A stretch of 53,603 nt of DNA from an uncultured Clostridium sp. Lineage in GTDB: Bacteria; Bacillota; Clostridia; TANB77; CAG-508. The stretch is taken from assembly GCA_947570695.1 (NCBI GenBank), contig CANOVB010000011.1:1-53603 (forward strand), in the 5' to 3' direction. Position numbers and translations under genes: made by a program. Below are positions 1 to 7,044 of the stretch, in pieces. Numbering within the stretch: position 1 is the first letter of the stretch; every line of letters starts with the position of its first letter. Under the pieces are notes generated by a model. The model ran no database searches. It was not told the DNA's origin and saw only the letters and a program-made list of their open reading frames with translations.

Positions 1-2
1 TT

Positions 3-800
3 CAATCAGCACAGGTTGCTTCTAAATTTACATTATTTACTCACCATGCTAAAACTTTCCCTAACTTAGTTACAGCACTTCGTAACTCAATGTTAAGAAC
101 AGGTGTGTTTAAAGATGAAAGAACTGCAGAAGAACAGGTTGTTCAAGTTTTAAACTTTGATATACACTTAGTAAAAGATTTTAGAGGTAGACGTTACATA
201 GAAAGAGTTACAGAATGTATACCAGTAGAAGAAAAAAATGAGTATACATTTGATCATAGAAAAGAAAAAACATTAGAAGGAAAATTTGATAAGTTTTTTG
301 ATAATGCTACAATTTATTTTACAAAACAAACAAATAGAGAATTATATAAATATCATAATGTATTAGAATTCGTAGATGATACTTATGTATTATCAAATCC
401 AATTTCTCAAGATAATATTAGAGGAATGAGAGAGAATATGAATGATGCAGACGTTGTTGCATTTGATGAATTCTTACAAAGAAATTGGGGAATAAAACCA
501 CCAAAAGTTATTGAATACGCAGAAGAAGATAATGAGCTTATAGTAGAAAAACCTCAAATGCAGGCAGAACCTAACATGCAAGGGCAAGCTCAAAATATAA
601 ATAGAATGCAAGGAACAGTACAGGCATCTGGAGAAAATGTACAAAGAACTCAAAATATACAAAGACAACCTCAAAGTAGAACTGTTCAAGAAGGTCAAGG
701 AATGCAAAGACCTCAAAGACCAGCAAATCCTGCTGGAGGTAATGTACAAAGACCAAGACCAATAGTACCACCAAATGACGGTAATCCAAATCAAGAATAA
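3..800 (+). CDS. CpaF/TadA-type secretion ATPase, C-terminal part (5' end outside window)
   Basis: The reading frame is open from the window edge, so the first ATG at 90 is probably internal. The visible N-terminal part (FTHHAKTFPNLVTALRN, then EEQVVQVLNFDIHLV, then RRYIERVTEC) matches the C-terminal ATPase region of CpaF/TadA family motors: the 'HA' segment, the inhibitor-like helix and the strand before 'TE'. The Walker motifs would lie upstream. In this family the ATPase is a cytoplasmic hexamer that powers assembly of Tad/type IV filaments. The last ~80 residues (about 555-797) form a low-complexity tail rich in Gln, Asn, Pro and Arg, with repeats such as MQG, QRTQ and QRP. The known family normally ends without such a tail. 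The TadB/TadC-like membrane gene follows 36 bp downstream, which supports the call. Confidence 0.8.
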   Translation, partial: QSAQVASKFTLFTHHAKTFPNLVTALRNSMLRTGVFKDERTAEEQVVQVLNFDIHLVKDFRGRRYIERVTECIPVEEKNEYTFDHRKEKTLEGKFDKFFDNATIYFTKQTNRELYKYHNVLEFVDDTYVLSNPISQDNIRGMRENMNDADVVAFDEFLQRNWGIKPPKVIEYAEEDNELIVEKPQMQAEPNMQGQAQNINRMQGTVQASGENVQRTQNIQRQPQSRTVQEGQGMQRPQRPANPAGGNVQRPRPIVPPNDGNPNQE

Positions 801-836
801 TTTGTAAATCTTATAGAAAGGAAGGTGTAAGCTTAA

Positions 837-2912
837 ATGTCACAAGATGTATTAATATATTTGATGGCTGGAGTAGCAGGATTATTTGTAATCATAATAC
901 TTGCCTATTATATGTTAAGTAAAAAAATGCAGAGTAAAGAAACAAAGTATGTTGCACAATTAGTTCAGGGTACAAAAAAATCTGCATTCAGTATGGAAGT
1001 ATTTTACCAAAAATTTTATATTCAATGCACTAAATTACCTTTCTTAAGAAGATATGCTTTAAAATTAAGAAGAAGATTGGAAATTATAAACTTAGAAGAC
1101 GAATTTGTAACAAGAGGACAGGTTGCAAAAATATTATTTAGAGCTCTTTTAGTTGTAATTCCACTAACATTTGTTATAGTATATTTAACAAGTTCAAATT
1201 ATTTGTTAATGTGTTCACTGCTACTATTTGAATTATTCTTTTTAGAAACTTTACTAGAAGGAATGGTAGATGGTGTTGATAATAAACTTCTAAAAGAACA
1301 ATTAGACTTTTTTTCAGAAATAAGACATGCTTATCATGAATTTAATATGGTTGAAGAAGCTATATATGAAGTTGCACAAGATGATGAGAAAGAAGTTTCA
1401 AGACAGGCAGAAAAAATATATGAAGTTTTAATTTCAGATGATCCTGAAACAGAACTTGAAAAATATTATGATATAGCACCAAATAGTTATTTGAAAGAGT
1501 TTGCTGGAGTTTCATATTTAACAAAAGAATTTGGTGATAGAAAAGACAAAGATGGAGCATCTTTATACTTAAAAAACTTAAATAATATAACACAAGAAAT
1601 GCAAATTGAAATTTTAAAAAGAGATAAACTTGATTATGTATTTCAAAGTTTATCAATGATAGCTGCATTGCCAATATTATTCTTAGATGTTGTAAAAGGA
1701 TGGGCTATAGGACAATTCTCATTTACAAGACAATTTTATAATGGAACAGGAGGATTTTATGTTCAAGTTGCACTTATAGTTTTAACATTTTTATCTTATA
1801 TGCTTACAAGAAAATTGAAAGATAATGGTAGTGTTAATACAGCAAAAAATATGGAAAATCCTTGGCAAGCAAAATTATATAAAAATAAGCTTGCTAAAAA
1901 GTTTATAGATTACTTTATTCCTAAACAAGGAACTAAAGAATATAGAAAAATAGTACAATTATTAAAAGATGCTGCTTCAAAATTAAAAATGGAGTGGTTA
2001 TACATAAATAGACTTGGCGCTGCTGTAATTGGATTTATAGGTGCTATAATAGTTTTATTTACAGCACATAAGATGTCTATAAATTATCAGTTTACAGAAC
2101 CAACTTCTGATTATAACTTACTTGGATCAATGTCTGACCAACAAGAAAAGAAGGCAATGGAAACAACAGAAAAAGATAATGTATTTTTATATAAATATCA
2201 ATTTGATTATGAAGTTACAGAAAGTATACTAGCACAAGATATTGCAGAATCAGAAGAATATGGTGGAAGTACAGAAGATGAATTAGAAACAATAAACGAA
2301 AGAATATGGCAGAAACTACAAATAGTTCAATCACAATATATAAAATGGTTTGAGATTTTGATGGCATTAGTAATAATGGTACTTGCATATCAAGTTCCGG
2401 TTTGGTTACTTATATTCCAAAAGATTATGAGACAAATGGATATGGAAAATGAAGTAATGCAGTTCCAAACAATAATTTTAATGCTAATGAAAATTGAAAG
2501 AGTAAATGTTGAGATGATTCTAGAATGGTTAGAAAGATATTCTAATATATTCAGAGAACCAATTAGTAAATGTGTTAATAACTACGAAAGTGGACCTTGG
2601 GAAGCTTTAGAAGAATTAAAAAATGATATTTCTTTCCAACAATTGATAAGAATTGTTGAAAGTTTGCAAGCAGCTGTTGAGCAAATCCCTATTAGAGAAG
2701 CTTTTGATGAGCTAGATACAGAAAGAGCATTCCATCAAGAAAAAAGAAAAGAAGGAAATGAGAGAATGATCTCAAGAAAATCTATGATAGGAAAAGTTAT
2801 AGGTTTTGCTCCAATGGTATCATTATTCGTAGGATATTTAATTGTACCATTATGTTTAATAGGTATGACAAGTATGACCTCAGCATTTGACACAATGTCA
2901 TCAATGACATAA
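837..2912 (+). CDS. TadB/TadC-like inner-membrane platform protein, apparent fusion of two T2SSF halves
   Basis: 691 residues; ribosome site GAAAGGAAGGTG upstream of the ATG. Hydrophobic segments lie near residues 5-27, 98-142, 270-290, 305-325, 385-410, 495-520 and 660-685. Soluble helical blocks between them resemble T2SSF domains: residues ~150-265 with an acidic 'EIRHAYHEFNMVEEAI' segment, and ~525-655 with 'QFQTIILMLMKIERVNVEMI' and 'AFDELDTERAFHQEKRKEGN'. Canonical Tad loci encode TadB and TadC as two proteins of about 300 residues; here both halves appear in one chain, with a ~90-residue insert rich in Glu between them (around 430-490). The role inferred is a membrane platform coupling the ATPase to subunit extraction. 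It sits between the ATPase gene and the pilin-like genes. The fusion is my reading of the topology; family membership is fairly secure. Confidence 0.72.
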   Translation: MSQDVLIYLMAGVAGLFVIIILAYYMLSKKMQSKETKYVAQLVQGTKKSAFSMEVFYQKFYIQCTKLPFLRRYALKLRRRLEIINLEDEFVTRGQVAKILFRALLVVIPLTFVIVYLTSSNYLLMCSLLLFELFFLETLLEGMVDGVDNKLLKEQLDFFSEIRHAYHEFNMVEEAIYEVAQDDEKEVSRQAEKIYEVLISDDPETELEKYYDIAPNSYLKEFAGVSYLTKEFGDRKDKDGASLYLKNLNNITQEMQIEILKRDKLDYVFQSLSMIAALPILFLDVVKGWAIGQFSFTRQFYNGTGGFYVQVALIVLTFLSYMLTRKLKDNGSVNTAKNMENPWQAKLYKNKLAKKFIDYFIPKQGTKEYRKIVQLLKDAASKLKMEWLYINRLGAAVIGFIGAIIVLFTAHKMSINYQFTEPTSDYNLLGSMSDQQEKKAMETTEKDNVFLYKYQFDYEVTESILAQDIAESEEYGGSTEDELETINERIWQKLQIVQSQYIKWFEILMALVIMVLAYQVPVWLLIFQKIMRQMDMENEVMQFQTIILMLMKIERVNVEMILEWLERYSNIFREPISKCVNNYESGPWEALEELKNDISFQQLIRIVESLQAAVEQIPIREAFDELDTERAFHQEKRKEGNERMISRKSMIGKVIGFAPMVSLFVGYLIVPLCLIGMTSMTSAFDTMSSMT

Positions 2913-2931
2913 TAGAAAGGATAAAAAAATC

Positions 2932-3759
2932 ATGGAAAATGCCGCAAAAGCCTTAGAAATAGCAGCAGGCGTATTATTAGCTGTTATAATAATGTCACTA
3001 ATTGCATATTTTTTTACTCAACTTGGTGTGTGGCCTCAAGAACAAGAAAAAGTAGAATCAGCAGAACAATTAGCAAGATTTAATAAAGAGTATACAGTTT
3101 ATGAAAAGAGTGCAATGTATGGAGTTGATGTAATCTCTTGCTTAAATAAAGCAAAAAGCAACAATGAAAAATATGCAGAAGGTGGAAGTTTTTTTACTGG
3201 TGCAAAATATGAAGAAAAAGGTGAAAAAAACAACTACTATATTGATGTATATGTAAATATAAATTCTCCACTAAAAGAGAGTTTAGAGATTTATTATATG
3301 AATAAAGATAATAAAAGAGTTCAAAAATTCTCTGAAGATAAAGATACTGATATAACAATGAAAGATGCAGGATTTGTATTTTCAGGATATACAGCTTTTT
3401 CTGAAACAACAAAATTAAATCCAGCAAATCAATCTTTGGAAGGTTCAGATTATATGCAAGCAAATGGAGGATCTCCAGCCAAAGGAAATGCAGCTACAGA
3501 TACAAATTGTAATGGAAAAAATTATTATTCATTAAGATCTGATGATAGATTACTATATACAATTTTAAGTTATTCTGGTGATAATATGAAACAAATAGTT
3601 ACAAATAGCACAGGTGAAAACTTAGATGTATGGCTTCAAGCAGTTTGGTCAACAGCATTATATGATTTCAAAACAAAGAAATTTAAATGTGACCATATAG
3701 AATATAATGAAGTAACAGGAAGAGTAAAGGAAATTTATTTTTCAGAGTTGTCTAATTAA
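2932..3759 (+). CDS. Pilin-like protein 1 (leaderless, MENAAKAL N-terminus)
   Basis: 275 residues, starting 19 bp after the platform gene behind GAAAGGA. The protein opens directly with MENAAKALEIAAGVLLAVII, a hydrophobic helix to about residue 28, without the basic leader and Gly cleavage site of ordinary prepilins. Residues ~44-75 carry the module seen in its neighbours (ARFNKEYTVYE, then YGVDVISCLNKAKSNNEKY). The C-terminus has FKCDHIEYNEVTGRVKEIYF, matching the ends of the proteins at 3793 and 4596. A type IV pilin-like filament subunit is inferred from the helix, the size and the adjacent Tad-like motor genes. The fold of the 200-residue head cannot be assigned from sequence alone. Confidence 0.6.
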   Translation: MENAAKALEIAAGVLLAVIIMSLIAYFFTQLGVWPQEQEKVESAEQLARFNKEYTVYEKSAMYGVDVISCLNKAKSNNEKYAEGGSFFTGAKYEEKGEKNNYYIDVYVNINSPLKESLEIYYMNKDNKRVQKFSEDKDTDITMKDAGFVFSGYTAFSETTKLNPANQSLEGSDYMQANGGSPAKGNAATDTNCNGKNYYSLRSDDRLLYTILSYSGDNMKQIVTNSTGENLDVWLQAVWSTALYDFKTKKFKCDHIEYNEVTGRVKEIYFSELSN

Positions 3760-3792
3760 TAAATTGGATAAAGGAGTAGGAGGAGGGTTATT

Positions 3793-4557
3793 ATGGAAAA
3801 TGCTATGAAAGCTTTAATAATGGCTGCCACTACTATACTCGGAGTATTACTTTTATATATAATGATATATATGTTTAGAAGTGCAGCCAGAGTAGATCAG
3901 CAATATGATGAAAATCAAGCTCAAAGAAGCTTAGAATTAAAAAACTCAGAATTTGAGGTATATAATACTGAGTATAATTCAATAATGGATTTAATTACTG
4001 TTTGTAATTTAGCACATAGTAAGAATTTAGAAACAGAATATGATATATTTAGAAGAGTAAAAATTACTATTAATATTAATGGTAAAAAATTTGAAATTCC
4101 AAATGAGCGAATAGACACAGAAGAGATTGAAAAACCAATTTTTCTTGATGGAAAACCAATGTCAATATATAGATTAGCAGATAGTACACTAGAGGATTTA
4201 AAAATTTCGGTTCCAGCTGGTGGAAAAAAAGAAGATAAACTTTCAAGAACTCATACAGGAAAAGTTAAATACAAAAAGAATAAATATGGTGAATCAATGT
4301 GGAAATGCAAAACAAAAGGATGTACTTATATTACAACAAGTATAGCAAGTCCATCAAATTGTTTAAAATGTAATGGAACAAGTTTTGATCCAGTAGAAAT
4401 GGATGAATATGTAACAACATATAAATATTTGTTTAAATGTACAAAAATAAATTATCATGATAGAACAAATGTAGTAAGCGAAATGGAATTTGAGCTTATA
4501 AAAAATTCTGAAATTTCTGATGATAGTATATTAAAATGGAATTCAGCTTGGGATTAA
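3793..4557 (+). CDS. Pilin-like protein 2 with a four-cysteine zinc-ribbon-like insert
   Basis: 254 residues, preceded by GGAGTAGGAGGAGGG. It begins MENAMKALIMAATTILGVLL, again a leaderless hydrophobic helix. The motif LKNSEFEVYNTEY (about residues 50-62) aligns with the FN..Y module of the neighbouring proteins. Around residues 173-197 there are four cysteines in the pattern WKCKTKGC ... CLKCNG, typical of a zinc ribbon and unusual for a secreted filament subunit. The C-terminal FKCTKINYHDRTNVVSEMEF matches the shared end motif. Assignment as a minor pilin-like component is inferred from the locus; the metal site is inferred from cysteine spacing only. Confidence 0.58.
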   Translation: MENAMKALIMAATTILGVLLLYIMIYMFRSAARVDQQYDENQAQRSLELKNSEFEVYNTEYNSIMDLITVCNLAHSKNLETEYDIFRRVKITININGKKFEIPNERIDTEEIEKPIFLDGKPMSIYRLADSTLEDLKISVPAGGKKEDKLSRTHTGKVKYKKNKYGESMWKCKTKGCTYITTSIASPSNCLKCNGTSFDPVEMDEYVTTYKYLFKCTKINYHDRTNVVSEMEFELIKNSEISDDSILKWNSAWD

Positions 4558-4560
4558 ATA

Positions 4561-4589
4561 TTGTAAAAAAATAATGGAAATGGTATAAT
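4561..4589 (+). promoter_or_regulatory. Sigma-A-type promoter inside the pilin cluster
   Basis: TTGTAA (4561-4566), 17-bp spacer, TATAAT (4584-4589). The -10 box ends six bases before the ATG at 4596, so a start site at the usual distance would fall on or next to the start codon, giving a leaderless or near-leaderless mRNA. Confidence 0.6.
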
Positions 4590-4595
4590 AATTTT

Positions 4596-5030
4596 ATGAA
4601 AAAAAACTTATTGATTATTTTTGTAATTTTAATTATAATTTTAATAATTATTGGTGTAAATTTTCATAATATGCAAATGAAAAGAAAAGAAGTTAGTAAA
4701 TTTAATTTGCAATATGAAGAATATAATGCTGATAATTTAAATGGATTAGATATTACAACAGTTATTAACAAAGCTGTTAATAATAATGAAAAATATGAAA
4801 TACCAAAAGATGAAGAAGGTTTATATATATTAGATGATCAAAATAGTATCGAAATATATATAAAAATGATTATAAATAATACTACTTATAAAATGGAAAG
4901 AATAAATAACTTAGGAATGAATTCTTTTATTGAATATTTTGGTGTAGTAGGATTTAAATGTACAGATGTTTCTTATCATAAGAAAACAGGAAAAATAGCT
5001 TCAATGACTTTCGAAGCTACAGAATACTAA
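4596..5030 (+). CDS. Pilin-like protein 3 (small, compact member)
   Basis: 144 residues: a short basic start (MKKN), a hydrophobic helix at residues ~4-22, then the shared module VSKFNLQYEEYN followed by NGLDITTVINKAVNNNEKY. It ends with FKCTDVSYHKKTGKIASMTF. This is the smallest member showing both shared motifs, so it may approximate the minimal fold of the family. No Shine-Dalgarno sequence is placed correctly upstream; instead a promoter -10 box lies six bases before the ATG, suggesting leaderless translation. The function is inferred from family similarity and position only. Confidence 0.58.
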   Translation: MKKNLLIIFVILIIILIIIGVNFHNMQMKRKEVSKFNLQYEEYNADNLNGLDITTVINKAVNNNEKYEIPKDEEGLYILDDQNSIEIYIKMIINNTTYKMERINNLGMNSFIEYFGVVGFKCTDVSYHKKTGKIASMTFEATEY

Positions 5031-5108
5031 AGTCTTTTATGTTTCTATAGTAAATACCTATAGACTTATAAATAAAAAATCAAAAGAAAAAACAGGGAGG
5101 TAGAAGAT

Positions 5109-5609
5109 ATGGAGAATGCTTCTAAGGCACTTATAATTGCTGGTGCCATATTATTATCAATATTAATTATAGCTATTGGTATGTTTATATACAATAGCGC
5201 ACAAAGTACAATCAATGATTCAATAACATCTTTCTCAACACAAGAGATTGAGGCTTTTAACAACAACTTTGAATCTTACAAAGGAAATTCAACAGGATCT
5301 AATGTAAGTTCAATGCTTACAAGACTAATTGCTAATGCAAAAACTTATGCAGATGAACCAACAAAAATACCATGTGTGCAATTTGACAAAGTAACAGCAG
5401 CAGGTAGTGATTCAGCAGAGGCAACTCCAGCAGAGGCAGGCGAAGGACAACAAGAGTATATTAATAAATTAGCTGGAGTAAAAAATAAAGTAGAAAATAA
5501 ACATATGTATACAGTAACATTATCATATCAAGCTAATGGTTTAATTGACTATATTTCAGTAGGATATGATGGAGAAATAGAAGGTTCTGAATCAAAAAAT
5601 AGAGAATAA
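5109..5609 (+). CDS. Pilin-like protein 4, candidate major subunit
   Basis: 166 residues with a strong GGGAGG ribosome site. It begins MENASKALIIAGAILLSILI, a leaderless hydrophobic helix, followed by STQEIEAFNNNFESYKG, the shared FN..Y module. A low-complexity stretch rich in Ala, Glu and Ser lies at about residues 97-118 (GSDSAEATPAEAGEGQQ), likely a flexible exposed loop. The end (YTVTLSYQANGLIDYISVGY) resembles the shared C-terminal strand pair but lacks the FKC cysteine. Small size and the best ribosome site in the cluster make it my candidate for the major filament subunit, which is an inference. Confidence 0.55.
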   Translation: MENASKALIIAGAILLSILIIAIGMFIYNSAQSTINDSITSFSTQEIEAFNNNFESYKGNSTGSNVSSMLTRLIANAKTYADEPTKIPCVQFDKVTAAGSDSAEATPAEAGEGQQEYINKLAGVKNKVENKHMYTVTLSYQANGLIDYISVGYDGEIEGSESKNRE

Positions 5610-5626
5610 TAATTTTTAATAATTAG

Positions 5627-5672
5627 TGAATTTTCAAAATCTAGAGATAAACTCTTTAGATTTTGAAATTCA
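5627..5672 (+). terminator. Hairpin between pilin-like genes
   Basis: TGAATTTTCAAAATCTA pairs with TAGATTTTGAAATTCA around a loop near 5647-5652. No U-run follows, so it is more likely an mRNA processing or stability hairpin than a full terminator. It may separate expression of pilin-like protein 4 from the genes that follow. Confidence 0.4.
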
Positions 5673-5730
5673 TTAAAAAATTTACTTATGAAGAAAATAT
5701 AAATATTTAAAATTTAAGAAAGGGTATAGT

Positions 5731-6441
5731 ATGGACGATGTAGTAACAGCTCTTATGATGGCTTTTGCAGTACTTGTATTTATTATAGCATTATCATTAT
5801 CAATGTACATGTTTTCTCAAGTAACTACTACAGCAGAAACATTATCTTTTTATTCTGATAGAACTAGATTTTATGATAATATAAAACTTACAAAAGAAGA
5901 AACTGGAAAAGATTATACAGAAAGACTTGTTAATACAGATACTATTATACCAACTTTATATAGATATTATAAAGAAAATTTCTGTGTTAAAATCTATGGT
6001 ACTGACGGGAATTTAATTCAAATTTTTGATGTTAACTTAGAAGGAAGAGTAAATAATGCTATTGCAGATACAGAAGCAACAGAGTCAGCAGATGATCCAA
6101 AACATGTTACAAATTATGCTTTGAAAAAAGTTTATAATGATAAAGACGAAGATGGCTATTATTTATTTGGAGCACCATGGTTAGGTAGTACAGAAAATGT
6201 GAAAAAAAGAATAGATCTTTTTGTTCACGGTAAAGCTGGATATATAAATAATGAATATGTAGATTACACTGGAAATGCATTTTGGAAGGCAAGACAAGAT
6301 GGCAACCAATTTAGAGAAAGATTTATAAGTTATTCATACGCTGGACAAACCTTTGAAACAGATGAAGGAGATACATTAGTTACAGGTGCGAATGAAAAAG
6401 ATAAAATAGTAATTATATATACAATGCTTACCAAAGATTAA
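5731..6441 (+). CDS. Pilin-like protein 5 (MDDVVTAL N-terminus)
   Basis: 236 residues behind AGAAAGGG. It begins MDDVVTALMMAFAVLVFIIA, a leaderless hydrophobic helix ending near residue 27, then a soluble domain starting YSDRTRFYDNIKLTKEETGKDYTERLV. The FN motif is weak and the FKC end is absent, so this is a divergent member or a separate minor subunit. Aromatic and charged residues predominate in the head; there are no repeated cysteines. No enzyme motif is recognised. Confidence 0.5.
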   Translation: MDDVVTALMMAFAVLVFIIALSLSMYMFSQVTTTAETLSFYSDRTRFYDNIKLTKEETGKDYTERLVNTDTIIPTLYRYYKENFCVKIYGTDGNLIQIFDVNLEGRVNNAIADTEATESADDPKHVTNYALKKVYNDKDEDGYYLFGAPWLGSTENVKKRIDLFVHGKAGYINNEYVDYTGNAFWKARQDGNQFRERFISYSYAGQTFETDEGDTLVTGANEKDKIVIIYTMLTKD

Positions 6442-6496
6442 ATTAGTTTTCAATATTAATAAATATATTAATAATAAAAAAATTAAGGAGGAGCGT

Positions 6497-7021
6497 ATGA
6501 GCGACACATTAATAACAGTTGTTGCAATTTTATTAGCAGCAGTTCTAATGTTTATATTTCCATTATTATCAATTTCAGAAAGAAGTGATGATATATCACA
6601 ATTATCAGTACATACAGCTACAACAGAATTTGTAGATAACTCAAGAGCGATTGGTAAAATAACAATGGATAACTATGACAAATTAATTTCTACAATTTAT
6701 GCAACTGGAAATTCTTATGATGTAGAATTAGAGGTAAAAGTTTTAGACGAAAATATTGGTAAAAAATCAGCTTGGACACAAGGTACAGTAATAGGAGAAA
6801 ATGTATATTATTCAATATATACTTCTCAAATAGTAGAAAGCCTTGAAAGAGATGGTATCTACATTATGAAAGAAGGAGATATATTATCAGCAAGTGTAAA
6901 AAATAATAATAAAACATTATCTCAAACAATAAGAGGTGTATTCTACTCAATTTCTGGTAGTGATATATATACTATTTTAGCACAACATTCTGGTGTTGTT
7001 ACTGCAAATGGTTCTTATTAA
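6497..7021 (+). CDS. Pilin-like protein 6 / TadE-like small membrane protein
   Basis: 174 residues with AAGGAGGAG before the ATG. It begins MSDTLITVVAILLAAVLMFI, one hydrophobic helix, then an extracytoplasmic domain of ~145 residues (EFVDNSRAIGKITMDNYDKL and a C-terminal Ser/Thr/Gly-rich part). Architecture resembles TadE/TadF-type pseudopilins: a single N-terminal helix followed by 'FVDNSR', where TadE proteins often carry an acidic or aromatic residue after the helix. It lies 23 bp before the 814-residue protein, so the two are probably translated together. Confidence 0.5.
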   Translation: MSDTLITVVAILLAAVLMFIFPLLSISERSDDISQLSVHTATTEFVDNSRAIGKITMDNYDKLISTIYATGNSYDVELEVKVLDENIGKKSAWTQGTVIGENVYYSIYTSQIVESLERDGIYIMKEGDILSASVKNNNKTLSQTIRGVFYSISGSDIYTILAQHSGVVTANGSY

Positions 7022-7044
7022 TTAAAAAAGGAAGTTAGTTATTA

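Noticed and set aside
474..794. 106-residue minus-strand frame opposite the ATPase tail
   Set aside because: It mirrors the Gln-rich repeats of the plus-strand gene, has no ribosome site and a biased Leu/Ser/Tyr composition.
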